From Rhodanobacteraceae bacterium ZG21-1 (lineage in GTDB: Bacteria; Pseudomonadota; Gammaproteobacteria; Xanthomonadales; Rhodanobacteraceae): a DNA stretch of 64,000 nt. A model generated the notes under the pieces. The model was given only the letters and a program-made list of their open reading frames with translations. It was not told the origin of the DNA and made no database searches. A program made the translations under genes and the position numbers. How positions within the stretch are numbered: the first letter of the stretch is position 1; every line of letters begins with the position of its first letter. Below are positions 36,106 through 44,762 of this stretch, in pieces. The stretch spans positions 1,550,001 through 1,614,000 of the forward strand of contig JAJEJU010000025.1 in NCBI GenBank assembly GCA_021390615.1, given 5' to 3'.

Positions 36106-37010
36106 GGCGCCGCGCCGCTCAGCGTGTGTTGCAGCGCCTGTGCCTGCGCCACGCTGCGCGGCCCGAAGCCGAGCAGCGCCTGGCCGTCGACGAACACGAT
36201 GCGCCGCGCCCGGCCAGCCGGGGTCTGCGCCACGCCCGGCATCGCCAGCACCGCATCGACGTCGCCCGCACCGTCGCTGCGCTCGCGCATCAGCACGATC
36301 ACCTCGGGTGCGAGAGCCACCAGCGCTTCCGCCGAGACCGGCCGGTAGCCGCTGTAGTCGTCCGCCGCGTTGTGCCCGCCGGCCAGCGCGATGGCGCTGT
36401 CGGCAGCGGTGTCGCGACCGGCCGCGCGCGGACTGCCGGCGCCCATCGACATCAGGAACACCACCCGCGGATGACTGGGCATCGCCGCCACGCTGGCCGC
36501 CAGGGCGGCGTAGCCGCGTTCGATGTCACTGGCGAGCTGCTCGGCCTGCGCCGGGCGGCCGAGCAGGCCGCCGATCGCGCGCACCTTGGCCGCGACGTCG
36601 GCAGGCGTGCGCGACACCGGCAGCAGCTCCATGCGCACGCCGGCCGCGCGCAGCTGCGCGATCACCGGCGGCGGGCCGGCGTCGTGGGTGGCGATGATCA
36701 GCTGCGGGTGCAGCGCCAGTACGCCTTCGGCATTGAGTTGGCGCACGTAGCCGACGTCGGGCAGGTGCTGCGCCGCTTCCGGCCAGCGGCTGGTGCTGTC
36801 CACGCCGACCAGCGCCGCGCCAGCGCCCAGCGCGTAGACGGTTTCGGTGATGTCACCGCCCAGCGCCACCACGCGTGCCGGCGGCGCCGCGCTGTCGGCC
36901 GCGGCAGCAGTCGCGAGACCACAAGCCAGCAGCAGGCCGGCAAGCCAGACGATCCGATGCCGGCGCGTGGCGAGGCCCGATGCGCCGCGAGAGATTCCAT
37001 GCTCAGCCAT
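36102..37010 (-). CDS. hmuT: Periplasmic heme-binding protein
   Basis: A 302-residue cluster-A substrate-binding protein with a signal peptide (to about ATAAAADS). It has the family pattern RVVALGGDITETVYALGAG, STSRWPEAAQHLPDVGYVRQLNAEGVL, and in the second lobe DDYSGYRPVSAEALVALAPEVIVL with the Tyr/Ser that face the heme in HmuT homologues. It carries heme from the outer membrane receptor to HmuU. It overlaps the hmuS end by eight bases. Confidence 0.94.
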   Translation of the reverse strand: MAEHGISRGASGLATRRHRIVWLAGLLLACGLATAAAADSAAPPARVVALGGDITETVYALGAGAALVGVDSTSRWPEAAQHLPDVGYVRQLNAEGVLALHPQLIIATHDAGPPPVIAQLRAAGVRMELLPVSRTPADVAAKVRAIGGLLGRPAQAEQLASDIERGYAALAASVAAMPSHPRVVFLMSMGAGSPRAAGRDTAADSAIALAGGHNAADDYSGYRPVSAEALVALAPEVIVLMRERSDGAGDVDAVLAMPGVAQTPAGRARRIVFVDGQALLGFGPRSVAQAQALQHTLSGAAP

Positions 37011-38076
37011 GAGCGGTCTCCGCGTCCGGCAGGCCCAGCGCCAGCGTGCGCCAGTCCGCCAGTTCGGGAATCCCCGGCTTGCGCTTGCCGAACAGCTGCA
37101 CGATCTGGCCGCCGTGCGCGTCGTACAGTTCCAGCGAGGTCACCGGACCTTCCGGCGTGGGCTTCTGCACCACCCAGCTCTCGACGACGTGGTCTTCGCG
37201 CAGGTGCAGGTTGAAATCCTCGTCGAGCACGTTGAGCCAGGGGCCGACGGTCTTGATGTTGCGCACCGGGCCGGTGTGGATCTGCACCACCCCGGGCGAG
37301 CCGACGAACACCATGATCGGCAGGCCGCTGGCGGCGGCCGCGTCCAGCACCTGGCGGATCGCCTGCTTGTCCACCCGCCGCGCGAATTCCGCGCCCACCA
37401 GGCGCAGCGCCTGAGTGCGGGTGACCTGATGCCGCTTCAGCAGGGCGAAGAAATCGTGCGGATCGCGCAGCGCGCGCCAGCCCTCGCGCAGCGAGCTCGC
37501 GTCGACCGCCTCGTCCCTGAGCAGATGCGGCAGCGGCTCGGCCACCGTGCGCAGCTCCAGCAAGGGCGACTGCACGCCGGCGCTGTAGTTGGCGAGCAGG
37601 CGGCGCCAGCCGTCGCGGTCGCTGGCCTCGGTGAGGTAGATCTTGTGCACGGCGCGGCCGTCGCCGTCGAAGAACTGCAGGCTTTCCAGCTGGCGTCCGC
37701 GGGCTTCCTCGCGCACCGCGAAGCCGTGCTTCCAATGATTGAGGAACAGCCGCAGGTCGATCGCCTCGTCCAGCACCACGCCCATCGCGCCGCCGATCTC
37801 GATGTTGGCGAAGCTGCCCTTTTTCTCGTGCACGCAGCTGTCGTTGCGGGTCAGCACCATTACCCGCCCCAGCGTGGGCAGACTGCGGATCAGCTCGGGC
37901 CAGAGCCCGTCCAGCCGGGTCACGCCGTCGCCGCAGCGGCTGGCGACCAGCTCGCCCTCGCTGACGCCCAGCCGCTCGGCCAGATCGCGTGCGCGCAGGC
38001 CGGGTTCTTCCTCGCGCAGGCGCTGCCAGTTCGCGCGCAGCTGCGGGATCGGGGTGGATACGCTTTGTTCCAGCAT
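37003..38076 (-). CDS. hmuS: Hemin-degrading/heme-handling protein HmuS
   Basis: A 357-residue cytoplasmic protein of the ChuS/HmuS family with the characteristic two-fold internal repeat. N-terminal half: NWQRLREEEPGLRARDLAERLGVSEGELVAS, GRVMVLTRNDSCVHEKKG. C-terminal half: GLPIMVFVGSPGVVQIHTGPVRNIK and LDEDFNLHLREDHVVESWVVQKP. It accepts imported heme and breaks or traffics it. It lies 22 bases from the receptor gene stop and overlaps hmuT. Confidence 0.95.
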   Translation of the reverse strand: MLEQSVSTPIPQLRANWQRLREEEPGLRARDLAERLGVSEGELVASRCGDGVTRLDGLWPELIRSLPTLGRVMVLTRNDSCVHEKKGSFANIEIGGAMGVVLDEAIDLRLFLNHWKHGFAVREEARGRQLESLQFFDGDGRAVHKIYLTEASDRDGWRRLLANYSAGVQSPLLELRTVAEPLPHLLRDEAVDASSLREGWRALRDPHDFFALLKRHQVTRTQALRLVGAEFARRVDKQAIRQVLDAAAASGLPIMVFVGSPGVVQIHTGPVRNIKTVGPWLNVLDEDFNLHLREDHVVESWVVQKPTPEGPVTSLELYDAHGGQIVQLFGKRKPGIPELADWRTLALGLPDAETAHG

Positions 38077-38098
38077 GTCATCGCTCCTGCGGTGCGGA

Positions 38099-40465
38099 TC
38101 AGAAAGCCACGCGGGCGCCGACGCTGAAGGCGCGGCCCGGCATGGTGAGGCGGTCGGCCGGGATGCCGTTGGTGCCGGCGTCGTTGACGCCGTTGCCGCT
38201 GACCAGGTTGCCCAGGGTGCCGCCGTTCAAGTTGCCCCAGTCCCAGTACTTGCGGTCGGTCAGGTTGCTGATCCCGGCATACAGCTCGAGGCTTTCCAGC
38301 AGGCCGTTCGCCGAGCCGCTCACGAAGGGCGTGTAGTGGCCGTACAGATCCAGCGTGGCGTAGCCCGGCGGCCGGAAGATGCTCGGCTGGCTGAGCTGGG
38401 TGTGGCGGCGCACCGCGGTGCCGACCAGCTCCGCGCCCCAGCGGCTGGCGTCGTAGCCGATGCCGAGCACCAGCTTGGCCGGGTCGACCGTGTTCAACGG
38501 CGAATAGCCGCTGTCGCCCGGCTGCACCAGCCTTCCGGTGGTGATCGCCGCGCTGCCCTTCACGGTCCAGCCGCTGAGCGCGTCGTTGAAGTAGCCCAGC
38601 TGCAGCGCGCCGCTGGCTTCGGCGCCCTTGATGAAGGCGCGCGAGGCATTCACCGACTGGAAGAACTGATTGAAGAACGCGCCCGGCGAGATCTGGTAGG
38701 CCCACGCCGGCACGTCGGCCGGATTGAGCTGATAGCCCGACCAGATGAAGTTGCGGTAGCGGTTGAAATAGCCGTCCACGCTGAACCAGCCCGCGGCGCC
38801 CTTGCCGCGCAGGCCCAGCTCGACGCCGCGGCTGGTCTCGGCCTTGAGGTTGGGATTGGGCAGGAAGGCGATGTTGATGCCCGGCACCGGCTGCTCGTTC
38901 CAGGCGCCGGCGATCTCGCTGTACAGCGGCGGCCGGAAGCCGTAGGCGAAGTCCGCGTAGGCGCTCAGCGTGTCGTTGAAGCGCCACACCACGCCGAGCT
39001 TGGGCGAGACGTGGTTCTGCTGGAAGTCGCGCTGCACATAGCCCGGGTTGTAGGCCTGATAGAGCGCGTCGGCCTCGGGCTTGTACTCGTAACGCTCGGC
39101 GCGCAGGCCGGGGCTGACGACCAGGCGATCGCCGAACAGGCTGATCTCGTCCTGCGCGAACAAGGCATAGCGGTCGGTGTAGCTGTCCGGGATCAGGTGC
39201 AGCGGGTAGTTGCCCGGCATGTACGGCACCGGCGAGCCGCTGTCGCCGCGCTGGCCGGTCTGCGTGTTCACGCCGTAGCCGCCCACGTTGGACTGCGCAT
39301 AGGTGCGCGACAGTTCGATGCCGTAGCTGAGCGTCTGCGCCACGCCGTCTGCATCGCCCAGCCGCTTCACCGCCACCAGCTTTCCGCCGGCCACCTTCTC
39401 CTGCAGCGGCAGGCTCTGGAAATAGCGGTCGATCAGGCCGTAGGCCGAGTTGTAGTCGGTCTGCGTATCGGTGCGCGTGCGGCTCTTCTGCCAGTAGGCG
39501 TTCCAGTCCAGCGTGTCGGCAAGCACGCCGTTCAACTGCGGATACCACTGCCCGATGCTGGCGCGCACGCGCATGTTCTCGTCTTGCGAGCGGTAATAGT
39601 CCGGCGTGAAGCCGTAGCTGGACACCAGCTCGGACAGGCCGTTGGTGTGCGTGCGCGTCTGCGAGCCGTCGAGGATCACCCGGTCGATGCGCCCGCTGGC
39701 GGCGGTGTGCACGTACTTGCCGAGGAAGCTGTCCAGCGCATAGCTGAGCGGATCGGGGCGGGTGCGCGCGGCGCCAGTTCCGCCCACATCACCCTGGTCG
39801 GCGGTGGCGTGTCCTTCGCGATGGTTCATCACGAACAGCAGGCCGTTGCTCTGGTCGCCGCCGGCCAGGGTGGCGGTGGTGGACAGGCTGCGGTCGACGC
39901 TGTCGTACTGCTCCTTCAGCGCGCTGTAGACGCTCTTGCCGGGGCGCAGGTAGTCGGCGGGGTCCTTGGTCTGCAGGCTCACTACGCCGCCCAGCGCGTC
40001 GGACGGATACAGCACCGAGGCCGGACCGCGCACGATCTGAACCTGCTTGATCTCGTCCAGGTCGACGAAGTTGCGTCCGGCGCGGAAGCTGCCGCCGGCG
40101 ACGTCGGCGCCGAACGAGGAAGGCAGCGACACGCCGTCGATCTCGATGCGGGTGCGGTTGCCGGACAGGCCGCGGATGTTGAAGCTGTCCAGGCCGAAAC
40201 GCCCCGCCGTGCCGATCACCGACACGCCCGGCTCGTACTGCACGAGGTCGCGGATATTGGTGACCAGATGGCGATCCATCTGCTGACGGCCGATGGTCGA
40301 CACCGTGCCCGGCGTGGACAGCTGGATCGACGGGCTGGGCGCGGTCACGTTGACGCGCGGCAGTTCGGTGGCGTTGTCCGTACTGGCGGACGAATCGGCG
40401 GCCTGCGCCGGCAGCGCCAGCAGCACGCCGATCGCGGCGGCCAGCGAAGTAATGCGAAACATCAT
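38099..40465 (-). CDS. TonB-dependent heme/hemoglobin-type receptor
   Basis: A 788-residue outer membrane receptor, first gene of the heme operon. Signal peptide to about ALPAQA, then a TonB-box-like LPRVNVTA, plug (FNIRGLSGNRTRIEIDGVSLP, VQIVRGPASVLYPSDALGGVVSLQTK) and a barrel ending FSVGARVAF. Heme-receptor marks FRPP (for FRAP) and NPNL are present. The His usually found between them, an axial heme ligand, is not. The first of two ATG codons is chosen because AAAGGAT stands nine bases upstream. It is transcribed from a Fur-controlled promoter. Confidence 0.93.
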   Translation of the reverse strand: MMFRITSLAAAIGVLLALPAQAADSSASTDNATELPRVNVTAPSPSIQLSTPGTVSTIGRQQMDRHLVTNIRDLVQYEPGVSVIGTAGRFGLDSFNIRGLSGNRTRIEIDGVSLPSSFGADVAGGSFRAGRNFVDLDEIKQVQIVRGPASVLYPSDALGGVVSLQTKDPADYLRPGKSVYSALKEQYDSVDRSLSTTATLAGGDQSNGLLFVMNHREGHATADQGDVGGTGAARTRPDPLSYALDSFLGKYVHTAASGRIDRVILDGSQTRTHTNGLSELVSSYGFTPDYYRSQDENMRVRASIGQWYPQLNGVLADTLDWNAYWQKSRTRTDTQTDYNSAYGLIDRYFQSLPLQEKVAGGKLVAVKRLGDADGVAQTLSYGIELSRTYAQSNVGGYGVNTQTGQRGDSGSPVPYMPGNYPLHLIPDSYTDRYALFAQDEISLFGDRLVVSPGLRAERYEYKPEADALYQAYNPGYVQRDFQQNHVSPKLGVVWRFNDTLSAYADFAYGFRPPLYSEIAGAWNEQPVPGINIAFLPNPNLKAETSRGVELGLRGKGAAGWFSVDGYFNRYRNFIWSGYQLNPADVPAWAYQISPGAFFNQFFQSVNASRAFIKGAEASGALQLGYFNDALSGWTVKGSAAITTGRLVQPGDSGYSPLNTVDPAKLVLGIGYDASRWGAELVGTAVRRHTQLSQPSIFRPPGYATLDLYGHYTPFVSGSANGLLESLELYAGISNLTDRKYWDWGNLNGGTLGNLVSGNGVNDAGTNGIPADRLTMPGRAFSVGARVAF

Positions 40466-40618
40466 GAAGAAAAGATCCTTTGCCAAGCATGGATTCATGC
40501 GGCTGGCTGGCAAAGGGAGCGCGATCGTCGCGCCTGTCGCTGGCGGCCTGGTGGTGTGATCGCGACGGCCAGCACCTGCGTCCCGGGGAGAGAGGCGCGC
40601 AGGCACCGACCGTCAACG

Positions 40619-40653
40619 AATGAGAATGTATCTCATTTACAAATTTATGTCTA
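40619..40653 (-). promoter_or_regulatory. Fur box overlapping the heme operon promoter
   Basis: AATGAGAATGTATCTCATT at 40619-40637 is a 19-bp Fur box with perfect 7-bp arms. On the minus strand a good sigma-70 promoter overlaps it: TAGACA (40648-40653) and TACATT (40625-40630) with a 17-base spacer. Iron-loaded Fur bound here would cover the -10 and repress the receptor and hmuSTUV. It lies 154 bases before the receptor ATG. Confidence 0.88.
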
Positions 40654-40679
40654 TCGCTCGGCGAGCTTGCCGCGCGGCT

Positions 40680-41774
40680 TCACTCCGCGATGCGCGCGCC
40701 GCCCTCGGCATCGAAGAAATGCAGCCGCGCACCGTCGAAGCGGAAGCGCAGCAGACTGCCCGGCTCGGGCAGCTCGCACGGCGGCACGCGCGCGACCAGC
40801 GCCTGCTCGCCGTGGCGCAGGTTGAGGAAGATTTCGTTGCCCACCGGCTCGAGCACCTCGAGCCGGGCGCTCAATGCGCCGTCCGCCGGCGCCAGCAGCA
40901 GATGCTCGGGGCGCAGCCCGACTACCACCTCGCGACCGCGCCAGGCCTGCAGCGCCTGCGCCTGCAGCGGCGCGAGCGTGCCCAGCGATAGCGGCCCCTG
41001 CGGCATCGCCAGGGTCCAGCCGTCGTCGTCGTGCAGCACGCCGCGCAGAAAGTTCATCGCCGGGCTGCCGAGAAAGCCGGCGACGAAGCGATTGGCCGGC
41101 CGTTCGTACAGTTTCATCGGCGTGTCGATCTGCTGCACCACGCCGCCGTCGAGCACCACGATGCGCTGGCCCAGGGTCATCGCCTCGATCTGGTCGTGGG
41201 TCACGTAGATCATGGTGGCGCCGAGCCGGCGATGCAGGCGCGCGATCTCCACCCGCATCGACAGGCGCAGTTTGGCATCGAGGTTGGACAGCGGCTCGTC
41301 CAGCAGGAATACCTTCGGATCGCGCACCAGTGCGCGGCCCAGCGCAACGCGCTGGCGCTGCCCGCCGGACAGCGCCGCCGGCCGCGCCTCCAGGCGATGC
41401 TGCAGTTCCAGCACCGCGGCCGCCTCCGCCACGCGGCGCGCGATCTCTGCCTTGGGCTGGCCGCGCAGGCGCAGGCCGAAGCCGAGGTTCTCGGCCACCG
41501 TCATGTGCGGATACAGCGCGTAGTTCTGGAACACCATGGCGATGTCCCGGTCCTTCGGCGGCACCTCGTTGACGCGGCGCCCGTCGATGCTGAGCGTGCC
41601 GCTGCTGATCGATTCCAGCCCGGCGATCATGCGCAGCAAGGTGGTCTTGCCGCAGCCGGACGGCCCCACCAGCACCAGCAGCTCGCCGTCGGCGATGTCG
41701 ATGCTCGCGCCGGCCACGCCGACGTGACCGTTCGGATAGACCTTGCGCACGCTGTCCAGGCATACCGCTGCCAT
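40680..41774 (-). CDS. ugpC: MalK/UgpC-type sugar ABC transporter ATP-binding protein
   Basis: A 364-residue ATPase of the carbohydrate ABC class: Walker A GPSGCGKT (37-44), NYALYPHMTVAENL, LSGGQRQRVALGRAL, VFLLDEPLSNLD, switch VTHDQIEAM, then the OB-fold regulatory domain with GLRPEHLLL and GNEIFLNLRHG. No permease or sugar-binding gene is nearby, so it probably serves one or more transporters encoded elsewhere. GAGGAG precedes the ATG. It is divergent from the beta-glucosidase gene. Confidence 0.92.
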   Translation of the reverse strand: MAAVCLDSVRKVYPNGHVGVAGASIDIADGELLVLVGPSGCGKTTLLRMIAGLESISSGTLSIDGRRVNEVPPKDRDIAMVFQNYALYPHMTVAENLGFGLRLRGQPKAEIARRVAEAAAVLELQHRLEARPAALSGGQRQRVALGRALVRDPKVFLLDEPLSNLDAKLRLSMRVEIARLHRRLGATMIYVTHDQIEAMTLGQRIVVLDGGVVQQIDTPMKLYERPANRFVAGFLGSPAMNFLRGVLHDDDGWTLAMPQGPLSLGTLAPLQAQALQAWRGREVVVGLRPEHLLLAPADGALSARLEVLEPVGNEIFLNLRHGEQALVARVPPCELPEPGSLLRFRFDGARLHFFDAEGGARIAE

Positions 41775-41853
41775 GCTTGCTCCTCGACGATCGCCCGCGA
41801 TACCGGCACCCTGGGCCCGGCGCAGCCGCCTGCACATCGGCAGGCGGTTCCGC

Positions 41854-41877
41854 TATTCTCGCGGAGTAATCGTTTAC
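41854..41877 (+). promoter_or_regulatory. -10 element and LacI-family-type operator for the beta-glucosidase operon
   Basis: A TATTCT -10 (41854-41859) is followed at the expected start site by GTAATCGTTTAC (41866-41877). This is the CG-centred inverted repeat typical of LacI-family repressors (GTAA/TTAC arms). Binding would block transcription of the GH1 and glucokinase genes in the absence of sugar. The repressor gene is not in the window. The site might also affect the divergent ATPase gene. Confidence 0.6.
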
Positions 41878-41923
41878 ATCAAGCCGCATCGCGGCATCGG
41901 ATGCCCATGAGCCAGTTCGCCCC

Positions 41924-43276
41924 ATGACCCGCAGCTATCGTTTTCCCGAAGGTTTCCTGTGGGGCGCCGCGACGTCCGCCTACCAGATCGAAGGCTCGCC
42001 GCTGGCCGACGGCGCCGGCCCCAGCATCTGGCAGCGCTTCGCCGGCACGCCCGGCATGATGGCCAACGGCGACACCGGCGACGTCGCCTGCGACCACTAC
42101 CGTCGCTATAAACAGGACGTGCAGCTGATGAAGGCACTGGGCCTGCACAGCTACCGCTTCAGCGTGAACTGGGCGCGCGTGCTGCCGGAGGGCACCGGTC
42201 GGGTCAATCCGAAGGGTCTGGACTTCTATTCGCGGCTGGTCGACGAACTGCTGGAGCACGGCATCGCGCCCAACCTCACCTTGTTCCACTGGGATCTGCC
42301 GGCCGCGCTGGACGACCGCGGCGGCTGGCTCAACCGCGACAGCGCGCACTGGTTCGCCGAATACGCCGAAGTGATGTTCAAGGCGCTGGACGGCCGCGTG
42401 CAGCGCTGGGCCACCATCAACGAACCGTGGGTGGTGACCGACGGCGGCTACCTGCACGGCGCGCTGGCGCCGGGACATCGCAACAAATACGAGGCGCCGA
42501 TCGCCGCGCACAACCTGATGCGCGCCAGCGGTGCCGGCATCCAGGCGTATCGCGCACATGGCCGCCACGAGATCGGCGTGGTGTTCAACATCGAGCCGAA
42601 GTACCCGCATTCGCAGGCGCCCGAGGACCTCGCCGCGGCCCGCCGCGCGCACGCCTACATGAACGAGCAGTTCGCCGATCCGGCCCTGCTCGGCAGCTAT
42701 CCGCCCGAGCTGAAGGAGATCTTCGGCGAGGCCTGGCCGGATTTTCCCGAGGACGATTTCCGGCTGACCCGCCAGCCGGTCGACTTCGTCGGCATCAACT
42801 ACTACACCCGCGCGGTAGTGCGCCACGATGCCGCGCAATACCCGCTGCAGGCCACGCCGGTGCGCCAGGTCGGCAAGACCTACACCGAGACCGGCTGGGA
42901 AGTGCACGAGCAGGGCCTGCTCGACACCCTGACCTGGTTCAAGCAGCGCTACGGCGACATCCCGCTGTACATCACCGAGAACGGCTCGGCCTTCTACGAC
43001 CCGCCGGTGGTCGAAGGCGAGCGGCTCGACGATCCGCTGCGCCAGGACTATCTGCGCCGGCACCTGCGCGCGGCACGCAAGGCGATCGACGCCGGCGTCG
43101 ATCTGCGCGGCTATTACGCCTGGTCGCTGCTGGACAACCTGGAGTGGTCGCTGGGCTTCTCCAAGCGCTTCGGCCTGTACCACGTCGACTTCGCCACCCA
43201 GCGGCGCACGCCGAAGGCGACCGCCGCGCTGTACGCGCAGGTGATCGCCAGCCACGGCGCCGCGCTGGACGAATAA
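41924..43276 (+). CDS. GH1 family beta-glucosidase
   Basis: A 450-residue retaining glycosidase. Acid/base E167 lies in TINEPW and nucleophile E352 in YITENGSAF; the N-terminal FPEGFLWGAATSAYQIEGS and the C-terminal RGYYAWSLLDNLEWSLGFSKRFGLYHVD are family marks. It is cytoplasmic (no signal peptide) and would release glucose from cellobiose or aryl glucosides. The glucokinase gene 46 bases downstream would then phosphorylate that glucose. Confidence 0.96.
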   Translation: MTRSYRFPEGFLWGAATSAYQIEGSPLADGAGPSIWQRFAGTPGMMANGDTGDVACDHYRRYKQDVQLMKALGLHSYRFSVNWARVLPEGTGRVNPKGLDFYSRLVDELLEHGIAPNLTLFHWDLPAALDDRGGWLNRDSAHWFAEYAEVMFKALDGRVQRWATINEPWVVTDGGYLHGALAPGHRNKYEAPIAAHNLMRASGAGIQAYRAHGRHEIGVVFNIEPKYPHSQAPEDLAAARRAHAYMNEQFADPALLGSYPPELKEIFGEAWPDFPEDDFRLTRQPVDFVGINYYTRAVVRHDAAQYPLQATPVRQVGKTYTETGWEVHEQGLLDTLTWFKQRYGDIPLYITENGSAFYDPPVVEGERLDDPLRQDYLRRHLRAARKAIDAGVDLRGYYAWSLLDNLEWSLGFSKRFGLYHVDFATQRRTPKATAALYAQVIASHGAALDE

Positions 43277-43322
43277 GCCCGATCCGGTCACGCTTTATGG
43301 AATCTGCCCCCCAGGACCGCCG

Positions 43323-44342
43323 ATGAGTTCCTCTGCTGCCGCCATGACCCTGCTTGCCGATCTTGGCGGCACCAATGTCCGCTTCGGCCTGGCCGATCCC
43401 CAGCGCGAAGTCCCGCTGCTCGGCGAGAGCATCCGCCGCTACAAGGTCGACGAATTCCATTCGCTGGCGGAAGCGGCCAAGCATTACCTCAAGGAAACCG
43501 GGCTGAGCGCGCAGCGCGCGGTGTTCGCCGCCGCCGGCCGGATCAGCGGCGGCCAGACCGTGCAGATCACCAACAACCCGTGGGCGATCTCGGCCGCGAC
43601 CATGCAGCGCGAGCTGCAGCTGGAGTCGGTGCATCTGGTCAACGATTTCGCCGCGCAGAGCATGGCGGTGATGCTGCTGCAGCCGAACGACCTGGTGCCG
43701 GTAGGCAAGCTGCCGCTGCCGAAGCTGGGCGCACGCGAAGAACAGACCTTCGTGATCGTCGGCCCCGGCACCGGCCTGGGCGTGGGCGGCCTGCTGTTGC
43801 GCAACGGCAAGTGCAGCGTGCTGCAGACCGAAGGCGGCCATGCCGGCTTCGCCGCACATTCGCCCGAAGACATCGAGATCCTCAACTACCTCAACCGCCG
43901 CTACGGCCGCGTCTCCAACGAACGGCTGATCTGCGGCCAGGGCCTGGTCAATCTGTACGACGCGATCTGCCACATCGCTGGCGCGCAGCCCAAGGCGTAC
44001 AAGCCCGAAGACATCACCGCCCACGCCAAGGCCGAAACCGATCGCCTGTGCGTGCGCACGGTGGAGACCTTCGCCGGCATTTTCGGCAGCGTCGCCGGCG
44101 ACCTGGTGCTGACCCTGGGCGCCTGGGACGGCGTCTACCTCACCGGCGGCCTGGTGCCGATCCTGCTGCCGTGGATGGAGCGCGGCCACTTCCGCGAGCG
44201 CTTCGAGGCCAAGGGCCGCTTCCGCGTCACCATGGAACAGGTGCCGACCCAGGCGATCATGAATCCCGAGCCCGGCCTGATCGGCGCGGCCGCGCTGGCG
44301 GTGCTGGAGTCGGGCGCCTCGCTGCTGCACCGGCACGACTGA
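43323..44342 (+). CDS. glk: Glucokinase
   Basis: A 339-residue enzyme of the bacterial Glk family (not ROK): phosphate-1 loop LADLGGTNVRFG, LVNDFAAQSMAV with the catalytic Asp, GPGTGLGVGGLL, EGGHAGFA, and the C-terminal VYLTGGLVP. It makes glucose 6-phosphate from the glucose released by the upstream beta-glucosidase, with which it likely shares an operon. A second in-frame ATG at codon 8 is closer to the conserved start and could be used. Confidence 0.95.
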   Translation: MSSSAAAMTLLADLGGTNVRFGLADPQREVPLLGESIRRYKVDEFHSLAEAAKHYLKETGLSAQRAVFAAAGRISGGQTVQITNNPWAISAATMQRELQLESVHLVNDFAAQSMAVMLLQPNDLVPVGKLPLPKLGAREEQTFVIVGPGTGLGVGGLLLRNGKCSVLQTEGGHAGFAAHSPEDIEILNYLNRRYGRVSNERLICGQGLVNLYDAICHIAGAQPKAYKPEDITAHAKAETDRLCVRTVETFAGIFGSVAGDLVLTLGAWDGVYLTGGLVPILLPWMERGHFRERFEAKGRFRVTMEQVPTQAIMNPEPGLIGAAALAVLESGASLLHRHD

Positions 44343-44362
44343 AGCCGGCCATCCTGGCGCTC

Positions 44363-44722
44363 ATGTCCACCACGCAGAGTCCTTCGGTAAAGCTTTTTTC
44401 CTACGGCTCGCTGCAAAGCGAGCCGGTGCAGCTGGCGACTTTCGGGCGCAAGCTGCACGGCCGCGCCGACAGCCTGCCCGGTTACCGCCTGGAACGGCTC
44501 GCGATCGGCGATCCCGCGGTGGTCGCGCTGAGCGGCGCCAGCCATCATCCGATCGTCATTGCCAGCGGCGATCCTGCCGACCGCGTGGCCGGCATGGTGT
44601 TCGAGATCACGCCGGAAGAACTGCAGCGCGCCGACACTTACGAGGTGGCGGATTACCGGCGCATCGAAGCTACCCTCGCCTCCGGCACCCGCGCCTGGGT
44701 CTACGTGAAAACCGACGCCTGA
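44363..44722 (+). CDS. Gamma-glutamylcyclotransferase (AIG2/GGCT)-like protein
   Basis: A 119-residue single-domain protein with the GGCT fold marks: LFSYGSLQSEPVQ at the N-terminus (substrate loop YGSL) and the likely catalytic Glu in RADTYEVADY. Relatives cyclise gamma-glutamyl amines or detoxify modified amino acids. It is 20 bases after glucokinase and is probably co-transcribed, although the metabolic link is not apparent. Confidence 0.85.
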   Translation: MSTTQSPSVKLFSYGSLQSEPVQLATFGRKLHGRADSLPGYRLERLAIGDPAVVALSGASHHPIVIASGDPADRVAGMVFEITPEELQRADTYEVADYRRIEATLASGTRAWVYVKTDA

Positions 44723-44762
44723 GTTCCGTTCCCGCCCTTCCCATCGCCAGCGACGAACCGCC

